This document shows, one piece after another, positions 17,290-25,450 of a stretch of 64,000 bases of DNA (positions within the stretch are counted from its first letter, which is position 1; the number at the start of each line of letters is the position of its first letter). Under the pieces are notes generated by a model. That model searched no databases, had not been told where the DNA came from, and saw only the letters and a list, made by a program, of their open reading frames with translations. Location of the stretch: positions 124,001 through 188,000 of the forward strand of contig CBDCAU010000005.1 of assembly GCA_965214115.1 (NCBI GenBank), written 5' to 3'. Both the position numbers and the translations under genes were made by a program. This DNA comes from Owenweeksia sp965214115 (GTDB taxonomy: Bacteria; Bacteroidota; Bacteroidia; Flavobacteriales; Schleiferiaceae).

Positions 17290-18042
17290 ATGAGAAAACT
17301 TGGAATTGTCGCACTAATTTTTGCAACTCTTTTGATTGGTTGTAATTCGGAAACTTCAAGCGCCAAAGCCGAAAATCCAGAATTTAATAAAGCGGGGGAG
17401 AAAACGGATACGCTGACAAAACACTTAAAACCTTTTAAAGCGGAATTGCCTACCATCGGACTGTTAATGTATGACGGCGTTTTACAAAGTGAAGTAATCG
17501 CAACATCCGATGTTTTTTCAAAACCAGCAAAAGATGGAACGCAGCTTTTCAACGTTGTGTCAATCGCCGAAACCGAAAATCCCATTACGACAGAAGAAGG
17601 AATGCACTTTGTCCCCGATTACACATTTGAGAATTGCCCGACATTAACAGCACTATTTGTACCGAGTGCCTACGATATGTACGCCCAAGTTCACAATGAA
17701 AAAATTATAAATTTTATAAAAGCAAAAAATAAAGAAACCAAATACACCGTGAGCAATTGTGCGGGAGCGCAACTCATTGGGGCATCGGGAATTGCGGACG
17801 GCCATAAAATAGTAACGTGGATTGGCGGGGGCGAACAATTACAAGAGGATTACCCGAATTTAAAAGTCCAAGACGACAGTTCGGTAACTTTTGTAGAGGA
17901 CGGAAAATTCCTTTCCTCAAACGGAAATTTGGCAAGCTATATTTCTGCGTTGAATTTATTAGAAAAAATGACCAGTCCCGAACACCAAAAGTTTGTGAAG
18001 AGTTACTTGTATCTCGACCGACTTCAGAATTGGAAGGAATAA
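17290..18042 (+). CDS. DJ-1/PfpI family lipoprotein
   Basis: The 250-residue protein has a lipoprotein signal peptide (lipobox LLIGC, Cys near 18), then a DJ-1/PfpI domain (about residues 55-240) with IGLLMYDGVLQSEV and the nucleophile elbow TVSNCAGAQLIGASG, whose Cys corresponds to the DJ-1 active cysteine. Related proteins include glyoxalases, chaperones and regulators, so activity is open; a lipid-anchored envelope location argues against a transcription factor. It starts 26 bases after the symporter and may be co-transcribed with it. Confidence 0.85.
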   Translation: MRKLGIVALIFATLLIGCNSETSSAKAENPEFNKAGEKTDTLTKHLKPFKAELPTIGLLMYDGVLQSEVIATSDVFSKPAKDGTQLFNVVSIAETENPITTEEGMHFVPDYTFENCPTLTALFVPSAYDMYAQVHNEKIINFIKAKNKETKYTVSNCAGAQLIGASGIADGHKIVTWIGGGEQLQEDYPNLKVQDDSSVTFVEDGKFLSSNGNLASYISALNLLEKMTSPEHQKFVKSYLYLDRLQNWKE

Positions 18043-18102
18043 ATATCCAATAAAAAATTCTTGTAACGTTCTGTATTTAACTCAGAATTAATTCTCTTTT
18101 TT

Positions 18103-20913
18103 ATGAAACGTTTTCTCAAAATTTTAGGACTCATTATTTTAATCATCATCGCAGCGGCAATTATCCTCCCTTTTGTGTTCAAAGATGAAATCATTGCGAA
18201 GGCGAAAACCGAGATAAATAAAAATATTAATGCGGAAGTAGATTTCGCCGATATTTCCATCAGTTTGTTTCGCCAATTTCCTGATGTTTCAGTAGGGATT
18301 GACGAGCTTTCTGTAAAGGGAATTGACAACTTTGAAGGGACACAATTGGCTTATATTGAAGATATTAACGTGGGTTTGAATTTGTTCAGCGTGATTTCGG
18401 GCAGCAATTATGAAGTGGAAGAAATTGCCGTGAAAAATGCCAAGATTCATATTGTAGTGGATACCGCCGGAAATGCCAATTACAATGTGGCGATGGAATC
18501 GGAAAATGTGGATACGGTCGCTACCGAAGAATCCAGTCCTTTTAAGTTTACTTTGAAGAAATATTCATTGGAAAATGTGGATATCATTTACGATGATAAA
18601 GGCGGGGAAATTTATGCGAATATTCGGAATTTAGATCATAATGGAAGCGGTGATTTTACCGAGGAAATCGTGGCTATGGAAACCAAAACGGAGATTGAAA
18701 AATTGACGGTAAAATCGGGCGGGATTGCGTATTTGAATAATGTAAAATCCGAACTGGATGCCGATTTTGAATTCAACCAAACCGAATTCAAACTCACTTT
18801 CAAAGAAAACCGACTGAGCCTCAACGACTTGCCCATTCATTTTGACGGCTGGGTGGCGCTGCCCGATGAGAACATCACGATGGATTTGAAAATGGACGCG
18901 CCGGAAAACAATTTCAAAAACGTGCTTTCGCTAATTCCCGCCGTTTATACCGATGATTTTTCGGGAATGGAAGCCAGCGGAAATTTTGCGTTAAATGCCA
19001 CCGCATCAGGAACTTACAATGGAGAGCAGGAAATTTACCCGCAGTTTGACATCAAAATGGACGTGGAAAACGGCTCTTTCCGCTACCCCGATTTGCCGGC
19101 CGGTGTGGACGATATTCAGGTGGACGCGCATATTTATAACAAAACCGATAAGTTGGATGGGACGGTGGTGAACGTCCCGAAAATGAACGCGAACGTGGGC
19201 GGCGCGCCCGTTTCCGCGCGATTGAATCTGCAAAATCCCATTTCCAATCCCAAGTTTGATGCGTATTTAAAAACCGATTTGAATTTGGCGAGTTTGGGGA
19301 GCGTGGTTCCCTCGGAAGATTATGATTATCAAGGAAGTGTGCGCGCCGACATTGATGTGGCCGGAACGATGAGCGATATCGAAAATGAAAATTACGCTAA
19401 CGTAAAAGCGGACGGGATGCTGGTGGCGCAAAATATTGTTTTGAAAAGCGATAGTTTGCCTTACGATATTTCGTTGCAAAACGCTGATTTTCAATTTTCC
19501 CCGCAGTTTGTTTCGATGAAAATTGACGGTGGGAAAATCGGCCGCTCTGATTTTGCTGCCGAGGGTCGGATTGACAATTTGCTCACTTATTATTTTGGTG
19601 AGAAACCGTTGGCCGCGTCTTTTACTTTGAATTCTAATCTTTTGGATTTGAACGAGTTGATGCCGCAAGAGGAGGCGGACGAAACCGAAGAAACCGAAAC
19701 CGAAACGGAAACCACCGAACCTTCCGAGATTTCCACCGTCCGTTTGCCGGAAGACATTGCCGCCACCATTTCGGCGGATTTGCAGAAAGTGCTGTACGAC
19801 AACCTCGAAATTGAAAACGTGGACGGCGATATTGTGGTGGAAAATGGCCGCGCCACTTTGCAAAATCTCTCGATGAATTTGCTGGACGGCGGCATTGTGA
19901 TGAACGGTTATTACGACAGCAAACCGGAAGTGCCGGCGGTGGATTTCAAGTTGGATATTGATAATTTTTCGTTGAAAGAAAGTTTTGACAAATTGGTGAC
20001 GGTGCAAAAGCTCGCGCCGATAATGAATTCAAGTACAGGAAGTTACAGCACTTCACTTTCGTTCAATGCGAAACTTTTGCCTACGATGTCGCCCGATATG
20101 AGTACAGTGGATGCCAGCGGAAAATTGACCACCAAAAACCTGAGCACCTCGCCCAAAGTGATGGAAAAAGTGAGCAATCTTTTGAAAAAGGACGATTTGA
20201 AAACGCTCAGTTTGGGCCGCGTCAATCTGAGTTTTTCGGTGGAAGATGGCTTGCTCAAAGTCGAGCCGTTTGATTTGAAAGCGGGCAATGTTTCCGCCAC
20301 GGTGAGCGGGACGACCAGCTTGGAGCAGGAGTTGGATTATACGATGGCGCTGGACATTCCGGCGGGGAACATTGGTTCCAACCAGATTTTGGAGCAAATA
20401 GGAGCCGCCAGCGGTGGCAAATTGCAGGTGCCGGTTTCCATCGGCGGGACGGTGCAAAACCCAAAGGTGAGTTTGGGCGATTTTGCGGGCAACCTCGTTG
20501 AGAACCTGAAAGATAAGGCCAAAGAAAAACTGGACGAAGCGAAGGAGGACGCGAAGGAAAAAATCAACGAGAAGACCGAAAATCTTATCGCGGAAGCGGA
20601 AAAGCAGGGGGACAAATTGATAGCGGCCGCTGAAAAACAAAAGGAAAACTTGGTGAAATCCGCCAAAGACGCTGCCGCTAAAATCAAAAAAGAAGCCGAC
20701 CGAAAAGCGGATGATTTGGAAAAGGAAGCAGAAGGCAATTTACTAAAAGAAAAAGGGGCCAAAATCGCCGCGGACAAATTGCGCAAAGAGGGTCGGGAAA
20801 AAGGCGATAAATTGATAAACGAAGCCGAGAAAAAAGGGGACGATTTGATCCGAGAAGCGCGGGATGAAAAGGCGGATTTGGTACGGAAGGCGCGGGAGAA
20901 GAGTGAGTTGTGA
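18103..20913 (+). CDS. AsmA-like envelope protein with long charged C-terminal helix
   Basis: The 936-residue protein begins with one transmembrane helix (about residues 5-27) followed by an AsmA-type start (INAEVDFADISISLFRQFPDVSVGIDELSVKG region), and long repetitive beta structure to about residue 780, as in AsmA/TamB-like proteins thought to bridge the envelope and move lipids (family knowledge). An acidic ETETETT linker lies near 528-545. From about 795 to the end runs a highly charged Lys/Glu/Ala helix of about 140 residues (for example EKKGDDLIREARDEKADLV) unusual for AsmA. No start ambiguity. Probably monocistronic. Confidence 0.87.
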   Translation: MKRFLKILGLIILIIIAAAIILPFVFKDEIIAKAKTEINKNINAEVDFADISISLFRQFPDVSVGIDELSVKGIDNFEGTQLAYIEDINVGLNLFSVISGSNYEVEEIAVKNAKIHIVVDTAGNANYNVAMESENVDTVATEESSPFKFTLKKYSLENVDIIYDDKGGEIYANIRNLDHNGSGDFTEEIVAMETKTEIEKLTVKSGGIAYLNNVKSELDADFEFNQTEFKLTFKENRLSLNDLPIHFDGWVALPDENITMDLKMDAPENNFKNVLSLIPAVYTDDFSGMEASGNFALNATASGTYNGEQEIYPQFDIKMDVENGSFRYPDLPAGVDDIQVDAHIYNKTDKLDGTVVNVPKMNANVGGAPVSARLNLQNPISNPKFDAYLKTDLNLASLGSVVPSEDYDYQGSVRADIDVAGTMSDIENENYANVKADGMLVAQNIVLKSDSLPYDISLQNADFQFSPQFVSMKIDGGKIGRSDFAAEGRIDNLLTYYFGEKPLAASFTLNSNLLDLNELMPQEEADETEETETETETTEPSEISTVRLPEDIAATISADLQKVLYDNLEIENVDGDIVVENGRATLQNLSMNLLDGGIVMNGYYDSKPEVPAVDFKLDIDNFSLKESFDKLVTVQKLAPIMNSSTGSYSTSLSFNAKLLPTMSPDMSTVDASGKLTTKNLSTSPKVMEKVSNLLKKDDLKTLSLGRVNLSFSVEDGLLKVEPFDLKAGNVSATVSGTTSLEQELDYTMALDIPAGNIGSNQILEQIGAASGGKLQVPVSIGGTVQNPKVSLGDFAGNLVENLKDKAKEKLDEAKEDAKEKINEKTENLIAEAEKQGDKLIAAAEKQKENLVKSAKDAAAKIKKEADRKADDLEKEAEGNLLKEKGAKIAADKLRKEGREKGDKLINEAEKKGDDLIREARDEKADLVRKAREKSEL

Positions 20914-21023
20914 GACGGGTTTCAGGTATCGGTAGGCAGAAGTCAGGTTTCAGTTTTGCACCGCGAAAAATGGCACGAGCGCCGCGCGGGCGATACTGGC
21001 GATTCCCATCAAAAAACTCCAAT

Positions 21024-21055
21024 AAAAAAAAGCGCCCGAACAAGGCGCTTTTTTT
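21024..21055 (-). terminator. Bidirectional intrinsic terminator after tRNA-Cys
   Basis: The hairpin AAGCGCC-CGAACAA-GGCGCTT has a run of A on one side and T on the other, so it can stop the tRNA transcript on the minus strand and also the AsmA-like gene on the plus strand. Confidence 0.8.
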
Positions 21056-21057
21056 AG

Positions 21058-21128
21058 AGGTTCCGAGCGGATTCGAACCGCTGTAGCAGCTTTTGCAGAG
21101 CTGAGCCTAGCCACTCGGCCACGGAACC
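21058..21128 (-). tRNA. tRNA-Cys (anticodon GCA)
   Basis: On the minus strand the molecule folds with acceptor arms GGTTCCG / CGGAACC, a D-arm, an anticodon stem CAGCT / AGCTG around the loop CTGCAAA (anticodon GCA), and a T-arm with TTCGAAT. The discriminator base is U, as expected for cysteine tRNA. CCA is not encoded. A TAGATTTG promoter box lies upstream and a strong terminator follows. Confidence 0.95.
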
Positions 21129-21140
21129 CTTTTGAATCTG

Positions 21141-21148
21141 CAAATCTA
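21141..21148 (-). promoter_or_regulatory. -7 promoter box of tRNA-Cys
   Basis: TAGATTTG on the minus strand matches TAnnTTTG exactly and lies 12 bases before the mature tRNA 5' end. No clear -33 box. Confidence 0.55.
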
Positions 21149-21226
21149 AAAAATTCAAAACGAAGATGCCCTGTTTTGGATTTTATATTTTTATCGCGCG
21201 AAAATTGAACCCTTAAATCATTAAAA

Positions 21227-21436
21227 ATGAGCGCGGAAACTTTGGAAGTGGTAGCCAAAACGGCGGGACTGGCGGGCATTGCCATTCTGCTGGTGTTCGG
21301 GCTTTTCCGGAATGTCATCAATCAAAAAATCTTTCCCAACCTTTCTGAAAAACAGGGATTCAGCGTTATCCGAATGATTATCATCGCGGCGGGCTTGCTG
21401 GCGGTGATCTTGCTGCCGCGCGACTTTGTCGCGTGA
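21227..21436 (+). CDS. Small membrane protein of unknown function, two helices
   Basis: The 69-residue protein shows two hydrophobic segments (GLAGIAILLVFGLF, about 13-26, and VIRMIIIAAGLLAVILL, about 47-63) joined by a charged loop with NQKIFPNLSEKQGF. I do not recognise a family. The start ATG at 21227 follows an AT-rich leader containing TATATTTTTA, a possible promoter. Codon use resembles its neighbours. It could be a small envelope or subunit protein; no context points to a role. Confidence 0.6.
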   Translation: MSAETLEVVAKTAGLAGIAILLVFGLFRNVINQKIFPNLSEKQGFSVIRMIIIAAGLLAVILLPRDFVA

Positions 21437-21524
21437 TCACGACCAAGTTTTTGGAAGGGAACGCAACACAGTCGCGCACCAGCGCAGAGGAACATTCCGC
21501 GTCAAAATCCGCTATTTTTACAAA

Positions 21525-21764
21525 ATGAACTTAGAACTCGAAAAAAACAAAATCGCCAAGGCGGTGCTGGAGTTGGAGGATGAGCAAACGGTTTCTTCTC
21601 TCAAAGAAATTCTCTTTCCGGATGAGGAGACGGAGTTTGACGAAAAATGGTTTGAAAATTTGCCTCAATCTGTGAAAGACGGTATTGCGCTCGGAGAAAA
21701 ACAATTGCGGGACGGGAAGGGCATTGATGCCTTTGAGCATTTGGCCAAAATGCGCGCCAAATGA
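21525..21764 (+). CDS. Putative antitoxin, first of a tandem pair, without its own toxin
   Basis: The 79-residue protein begins MNLELEKNKIAKAVLELEDE and ends with an acidic and then basic helix (KDGIALGEKQLRDGKGIDAF). It is a paralogue of the 86-residue protein encoded next; both share the N-terminal block, and their DNA is identical over 40 bases (21541-21580 and 21848-21887). The second copy is directly coupled to a RelE/ParE-type toxin, which suggests the same antitoxin role here. The 67-base gap after it contains no toxin. ATG 21525 is chosen because upstream codons show no similarity. Confidence 0.7.
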   Translation: MNLELEKNKIAKAVLELEDEQTVSSLKEILFPDEETEFDEKWFENLPQSVKDGIALGEKQLRDGKGIDAFEHLAKMRAK

Positions 21765-21831
21765 AAATGGTGCTATTGCCCAAGTTCTTTTATATAAAGT
21801 GTGTTGAAGTGATTTGAAAAATTTTTGATTT

Positions 21832-22092
21832 ATGAATTTAGCCGAAGAAAAAAACAAAATCGCCAAGGCGGTGCTGGAGTTGGAGGAAGAAAATATGGTT
21901 TCGTACTTAAAAAAAATATTGGTCGACGATGAGGAAATTGAGTACGAGGAACCCGCCTCGCCCAAACAAGGCGACCCATTTGACCGATTGCCCAAGCACG
22001 TTCAGGACGACATAGACTTTTCGTTGTCGCAAATCGAGCGGGGCGAAGTCATTGGTGCGGAGGAATTTCTGGCCAAGCTGCGCAGCAAGTGA
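21832..22092 (+). CDS. Antitoxin of a RelE/ParE-type module
   Basis: The 86-residue protein starts MNLAEEKNKIAKAVLELEEE and ends with a Leu/Glu-rich helix (DDIDFSLSQIERGEVIGAEE), a layout common in antitoxins that cover RelE/ParE toxins through a C-terminal helix. The stop codon overlaps the GTG start of the following toxin (GTGA), a strong sign of coupled translation. Its near-identical upstream neighbour suggests local duplication. DNA binding and target were not derived from the sequence. Confidence 0.8.
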   Translation: MNLAEEKNKIAKAVLELEEENMVSYLKKILVDDEEIEYEEPASPKQGDPFDRLPKHVQDDIDFSLSQIERGEVIGAEEFLAKLRSK

Positions 22093-22376
22093 CAGTCGTG
22101 GTCACCAAAAGAGCGGGCGAAAAAATCGAGGAAATACAAGACCAAATTGAAGCGCGATTCGGGACTGTGATAAAAGAGAAATTTTATGAAGATTTCAAGG
22201 CCACGCTCCAGTTGATAGGGCAGTATCCGGAAGGTTTTGCGGTGTGGAGCGAAAAACGAAAACTGCGGCGGATTAAGGTTTATAAAAAAACCGTGCTTCT
22301 GTATCGGGTTGGAAAAATGCAGGTAACGGTTTCTTACGCTTTTGACGGACGCGAGGATTATTCCCATTTTCTTTGA
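22089..22376 (+). CDS. RelE/ParE-family toxin
   Basis: The 95-residue basic protein has the RelE/ParE fold pattern: an N-terminal helix pair (KRAGEKIEEIQDQIEARFG), then LIGQYPEGFAVWSEKRKLRRIKV and a terminal beta sheet (VYKKTVLLYRVGKMQVTVSYAFDGRED). RelE members cut mRNA on the ribosome, while ParE members poison gyrase; which applies here is open. The GTG start at 22089 overlaps the antitoxin stop. The gene ends before a hairpin that can act as terminator. Confidence 0.85.
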   Translation: MTVVVTKRAGEKIEEIQDQIEARFGTVIKEKFYEDFKATLQLIGQYPEGFAVWSEKRKLRRIKVYKKTVLLYRVGKMQVTVSYAFDGREDYSHFL

Positions 22377-22411
22377 GTTTTTTTCTCAAAAAAAAATTAG
22401 GCCAAAAGAAA

Positions 22412-22446
22412 AAGACCTGACAGGTTTTATAAACCTGTCAGGTCTT
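22412..22446. terminator. GACCTG-type palindrome acting as a bidirectional terminator
   Basis: AAGACCTGACAGGTT, a short AT loop and its complement form a near-perfect hairpin between the convergent toxin and lipoprotein genes. Related hairpins occur at 22915-22947 and 25338-25416, so it is also a dispersed repeat. Confidence 0.65.
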
Positions 22447-22470
22447 CTACACCAGATATTTTTCCGATAA

Positions 22471-22839
22471 TCAATTCTTCTTTCCGCTCCAAGTTCCATT
22501 AATCTGGTCGCCCTCATTTTTCCAAGTTCCTGAAGCATTGCTCCCATCAATTTTCCCTTCAAATTCTGCAGTGGTAAAAAACAAATCTACTGATGCGTCA
22601 AAATCACCATCCTCAGAAAGCTGGCCATCAAAATCAAAGGGAAAGTCAGGTACTGAATCCGATTCAGCGGTTCCGCTTATTTTTCCTTCATCATCAATAT
22701 TTACATTCCAACTTCCTGAATCACCACCTTGATAAGTGCCGCTCCAACTTCCTTCGTAATTCTCGTAAGGGTTTTTTTTGCAGGCACTTGCTGCGAAAAA
22801 AAGCATCAACATTGCTAAAGTAAATTTTTTCAAAATCAT
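22471..22839 (-). CDS. Small lipoprotein, beta-rich
   Basis: The 122-residue protein has a signal peptide with the lipobox ASAC (Cys near 20), followed by KKNPYENYEGSWSGTYQGG and several short strands with repeating 'G-x-W/I-x-G-T' units (WNVNIDDEGKISGTA, GSNASGTWKNEG, INGTWSGKKN). This pattern resembles small lipocalin-like or DUF-type Bacteroidota lipoproteins, but no named family was recognised with confidence. ATG 22839 is preferred over the longer start at 22869 because it opens the signal peptide. Confidence 0.75.
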   Translation of the reverse strand: MILKKFTLAMLMLFFAASACKKNPYENYEGSWSGTYQGGDSGSWNVNIDDEGKISGTAESDSVPDFPFDFDGQLSEDGDFDASVDLFFTTAEFEGKIDGSNASGTWKNEGDQINGTWSGKKN

Positions 22840-22914
22840 CTTCTTATTATTTAATAATGAGATTTGCACCTTTAATAAAATACATACCTAAGTTTTTGAT
22901 TTTTCAAAAGAAAA

Positions 22915-22947
22915 AGACCTTGCAGGTTTCCAAAACCTGCAAGGTCT
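22915..22947. repeat. GACCTTGCAGG palindrome, second copy (likely prc terminator)
   Basis: AGACCTTGCAGGTTT and its inverted partner AAACCTGCAAGGTCT lie between the end of the protease gene and the start of the lipoprotein gene. The hairpin could end the protease transcript. Confidence 0.6.
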
Positions 22948-22998
22948 CTCCCCTCTACCAAAATGGGCAAATTGTCTCACTGCCCAATTGGCAAATTT

Positions 22999-25152
22999 CT
23001 ATAAATCCCCCGCCACCATCATCGCCTCCTGCAAGTACAAATCTTTCTGCAAACCTTTGAACCAGCGGTCGCGCTCGTCGCGTTTTTGCTCGTTTTCGTC
23101 CCACTTGCTGTGGTCGGCGGCCACTTCGCTCACGGTGATATTGTCATCGGCCTTGCGCATCCCGTCGTAGCGTTTGGATTTTGTCCTAAACTCCTCTTGC
23201 TCAGCGTGGTACTGGTCGTAATTCAGGCTGATTTCCGTTTCCTCGCGCTCGTCTTTCAACCACTGCGCGTATTCGTCAATCAATGAAAATTTGGGGCTGG
23301 CCGCCACCCGCTTTTTGCTATTTGCCACCGCGTTGTCAAACTGCGAAACGCCTTTTTTCCAATGTTGGTAATTGGCCGGTTTTATCTCGTCGTAAGCCAG
23401 CGCATTGTCAGATTCCTTCTCGCCAAAAGCGATATAATTGTAATTGTCCGGCAGCACGATTTCGGGGTGTACGCCCTCCAGTTGCGGCGTGCCACCGTTG
23501 ATGCGGTAGTATTTTTGGATGGTCAGTTTCAGCGCGCCGAAGGGTTTCATTTTGTAATTGGAAAGGCCCACGGCGCGATCCATATCCACCACGTTTTGCA
23601 CCGTGCCCTTGCCAAAAGTGCTCTTACTGCCGATGATGATGCCGCGCTCATAATCCTGAATGGCCGCCGCAAAAATCTCCGAGGCCGAGGCGCTGAACTG
23701 GTTCACCATCACCACCAGCGGGCCGTCCCAATACACTTCTGAATCCTTATCATTCAATACTTTAGGTGCTTTGTTCGGCGCCACCACCTGAACTACAGGC
23801 CCTTCTTCGATAAACAGTCCCACGATGTCAATCACGCCTTGAAGCGAGCCGCCGCCGTTGTTGCGCAAATCCAGCACGATGCTTTTCACGCCGTCTTTTT
23901 TCAGGTTTTGGATTTCCTGCTTCACGTCGTCCGCGCAGTTGCGGTTGCTTTGGTTGTAAAAATCCACATAAAATTTCGGCAGTCGGATGTAGCCCACTTT
24001 GTCGTTGCCCTCGCCGAGGATGGCGCTTTTTGCGAAGGTCGCTTCCAGTTCCACCACGTCGCGCACGATGGGAATAATTTGCTTCGAGCCGTCCATTTTT
24101 TGCACGGTTAAAATCACCGTTGTCCCCTTCGGGCCGCGGATAAAATTCACCGCCTTGCGCACGCTCATCCCCACCATATCCACGGCTTCGTCCTCGGTTT
24201 GGTCCTCTTGGCGCACCTTGGTGATCTTGTCGCCCTCTTCCAAATCACCCTGTTTCCAGCACGCGCTGCCGATGATGATTTTGGAAATCGTGACGTACTC
24301 GCCCTTTTGCTGCAACTGCGCGCCAATGCCCTCCAACTGCCCGCTCATACTGATTTCAAAATCTTCCTTCCGCTGTGGCGGAAAATACTGGGTGTGAGGG
24401 TCATACGCTTCCGTAAACGCATTCATATACATCCCAATCCAGTCGATGCGCTCCATATCATCGAGGTTATCGAACCAATCGTCGTGCAGTTCCAACTCCT
24501 TTTCGCGGGCGGTTTTTTCCAATTCCGCAAAGGTTTTCGGCTCTTTTTCCTCTTCCACCATTTCCTCCACTTTGGTGGAATCCATTTTTTCGTCGGGATT
24601 TTCTTGCTCGTGCATCTTTTCTTCGATGCGCGCCAAGGTGCGCTGTTTCAAATACTTGCGCCAGCGGTCTTTCAGTTCGGCTTCGTTTTGGGCGAAGTCC
24701 ATTTTTTCCTCGTCGGTTTCAAAGGTTTCATCGATTTCAAAATCGAAAGGCTCGGCCAAAATATCCTTGTAAAAACCGCGCGCATTTTCATACCTTTTTA
24801 AATACAATGGGTAGGCTTCTTCAAAAAAAGCGAGGCTCGAATTGCGAAACTGGTCGTCCAGTTGGCTGCGCGATTTTTCCAGTTGCGCCAAATCTTCCTC
24901 CAACAAGAAGCGTTTGGAATAATCTAAATTTTCGATGAATTTTTCAAAAACGACCGCCGAGAATTGGTCATTAATTTGCTGGGGCGCAAAGTGATAGCTA
25001 TTCAAGGTATTGTAAATGGTGCTGAGGATAACCTCATCTTTTTTGGAATCTTCGCCGCCTTCATCAGCGGGATAATAAAAGCCGAGCGCCACGGCCAGCA
25101 TTGAGCCGAGGATAAGATATTTCAATCGGTTGAGCATCGTTATCGTTTTCAT
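22999..25152 (-). CDS. prc: Tail-specific (C-terminal processing) periplasmic protease, S41 family
   Basis: A 717-residue serine protease of the Prc/Tsp type that degrades or trims periplasmic proteins from their C-terminus. After an N-terminal hydrophobic segment (about 8-25) come an N-terminal helical region, a PDZ domain (about 245-345, GIGAQLQQKGEYVTISKII) and the catalytic core with VGYIRLPKFYVDF, VLDLRNNGGG, the Ser in NQFSASASEIFAA and the Lys in STFGKGTVQ. A Tsp-type C-terminal extension follows. The Ser-Lys pair is intact. Monocistronic, with a hairpin repeat behind it. Confidence 0.93.
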   Translation of the reverse strand: MKTITMLNRLKYLILGSMLAVALGFYYPADEGGEDSKKDEVILSTIYNTLNSYHFAPQQINDQFSAVVFEKFIENLDYSKRFLLEEDLAQLEKSRSQLDDQFRNSSLAFFEEAYPLYLKRYENARGFYKDILAEPFDFEIDETFETDEEKMDFAQNEAELKDRWRKYLKQRTLARIEEKMHEQENPDEKMDSTKVEEMVEEEKEPKTFAELEKTAREKELELHDDWFDNLDDMERIDWIGMYMNAFTEAYDPHTQYFPPQRKEDFEISMSGQLEGIGAQLQQKGEYVTISKIIIGSACWKQGDLEEGDKITKVRQEDQTEDEAVDMVGMSVRKAVNFIRGPKGTTVILTVQKMDGSKQIIPIVRDVVELEATFAKSAILGEGNDKVGYIRLPKFYVDFYNQSNRNCADDVKQEIQNLKKDGVKSIVLDLRNNGGGSLQGVIDIVGLFIEEGPVVQVVAPNKAPKVLNDKDSEVYWDGPLVVMVNQFSASASEIFAAAIQDYERGIIIGSKSTFGKGTVQNVVDMDRAVGLSNYKMKPFGALKLTIQKYYRINGGTPQLEGVHPEIVLPDNYNYIAFGEKESDNALAYDEIKPANYQHWKKGVSQFDNAVANSKKRVAASPKFSLIDEYAQWLKDEREETEISLNYDQYHAEQEEFRTKSKRYDGMRKADDNITVSEVAADHSKWDENEQKRDERDRWFKGLQKDLYLQEAMMVAGDL

Positions 25153-25337
25153 AAATGGTTTTCAAAAAAGTTCGTGAAAGTAAGCAATCGCTGGGAAAAA
25201 GCGTTGCCCGCCCGACACTCTTGGCAATTTCTAAGCCAAGTGAAAAAGTGGCCGTTCACGCTTTCAAAGTAACGGGGAAAAGTGGGGGATTGGTTGTGGG
25301 ATAGGTTTCTTTAACAGGAATTTGACAGAATATTTTT

Positions 25338-25416
25338 TAAACCTCGCAGGTCAAAGAAGACCTGCAAAGATCTCCATCGCACCTACCTTGCAGGTTTTCA
25401 AAACCTGCGAGGTCTT
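25338..25416. repeat. GACCTTGCAGG palindrome, third copy with an extra half unit
   Basis: AACCTCGCAGGTC / GACCTGCAAAGATC and a second arm pair ACCTTGCAGGTTTT / AAAACCTGCGAGGTCTT lie in the divergent gap (25153-25450) between the protease and a secreted-protein gene. The other 180 bases of this gap show no recognisable feature. Confidence 0.6.
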
Positions 25417-25450
25417 GTACATTTCTAAATCCATTCCTCATTTTCGCACT

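Noticed and set aside
25322..25450. Longer start of the carboxypeptidase-like domain protein
   Set aside because: The upstream codons run through the GACCTGC palindrome; the ATG at 25451 starts a good signal peptide.
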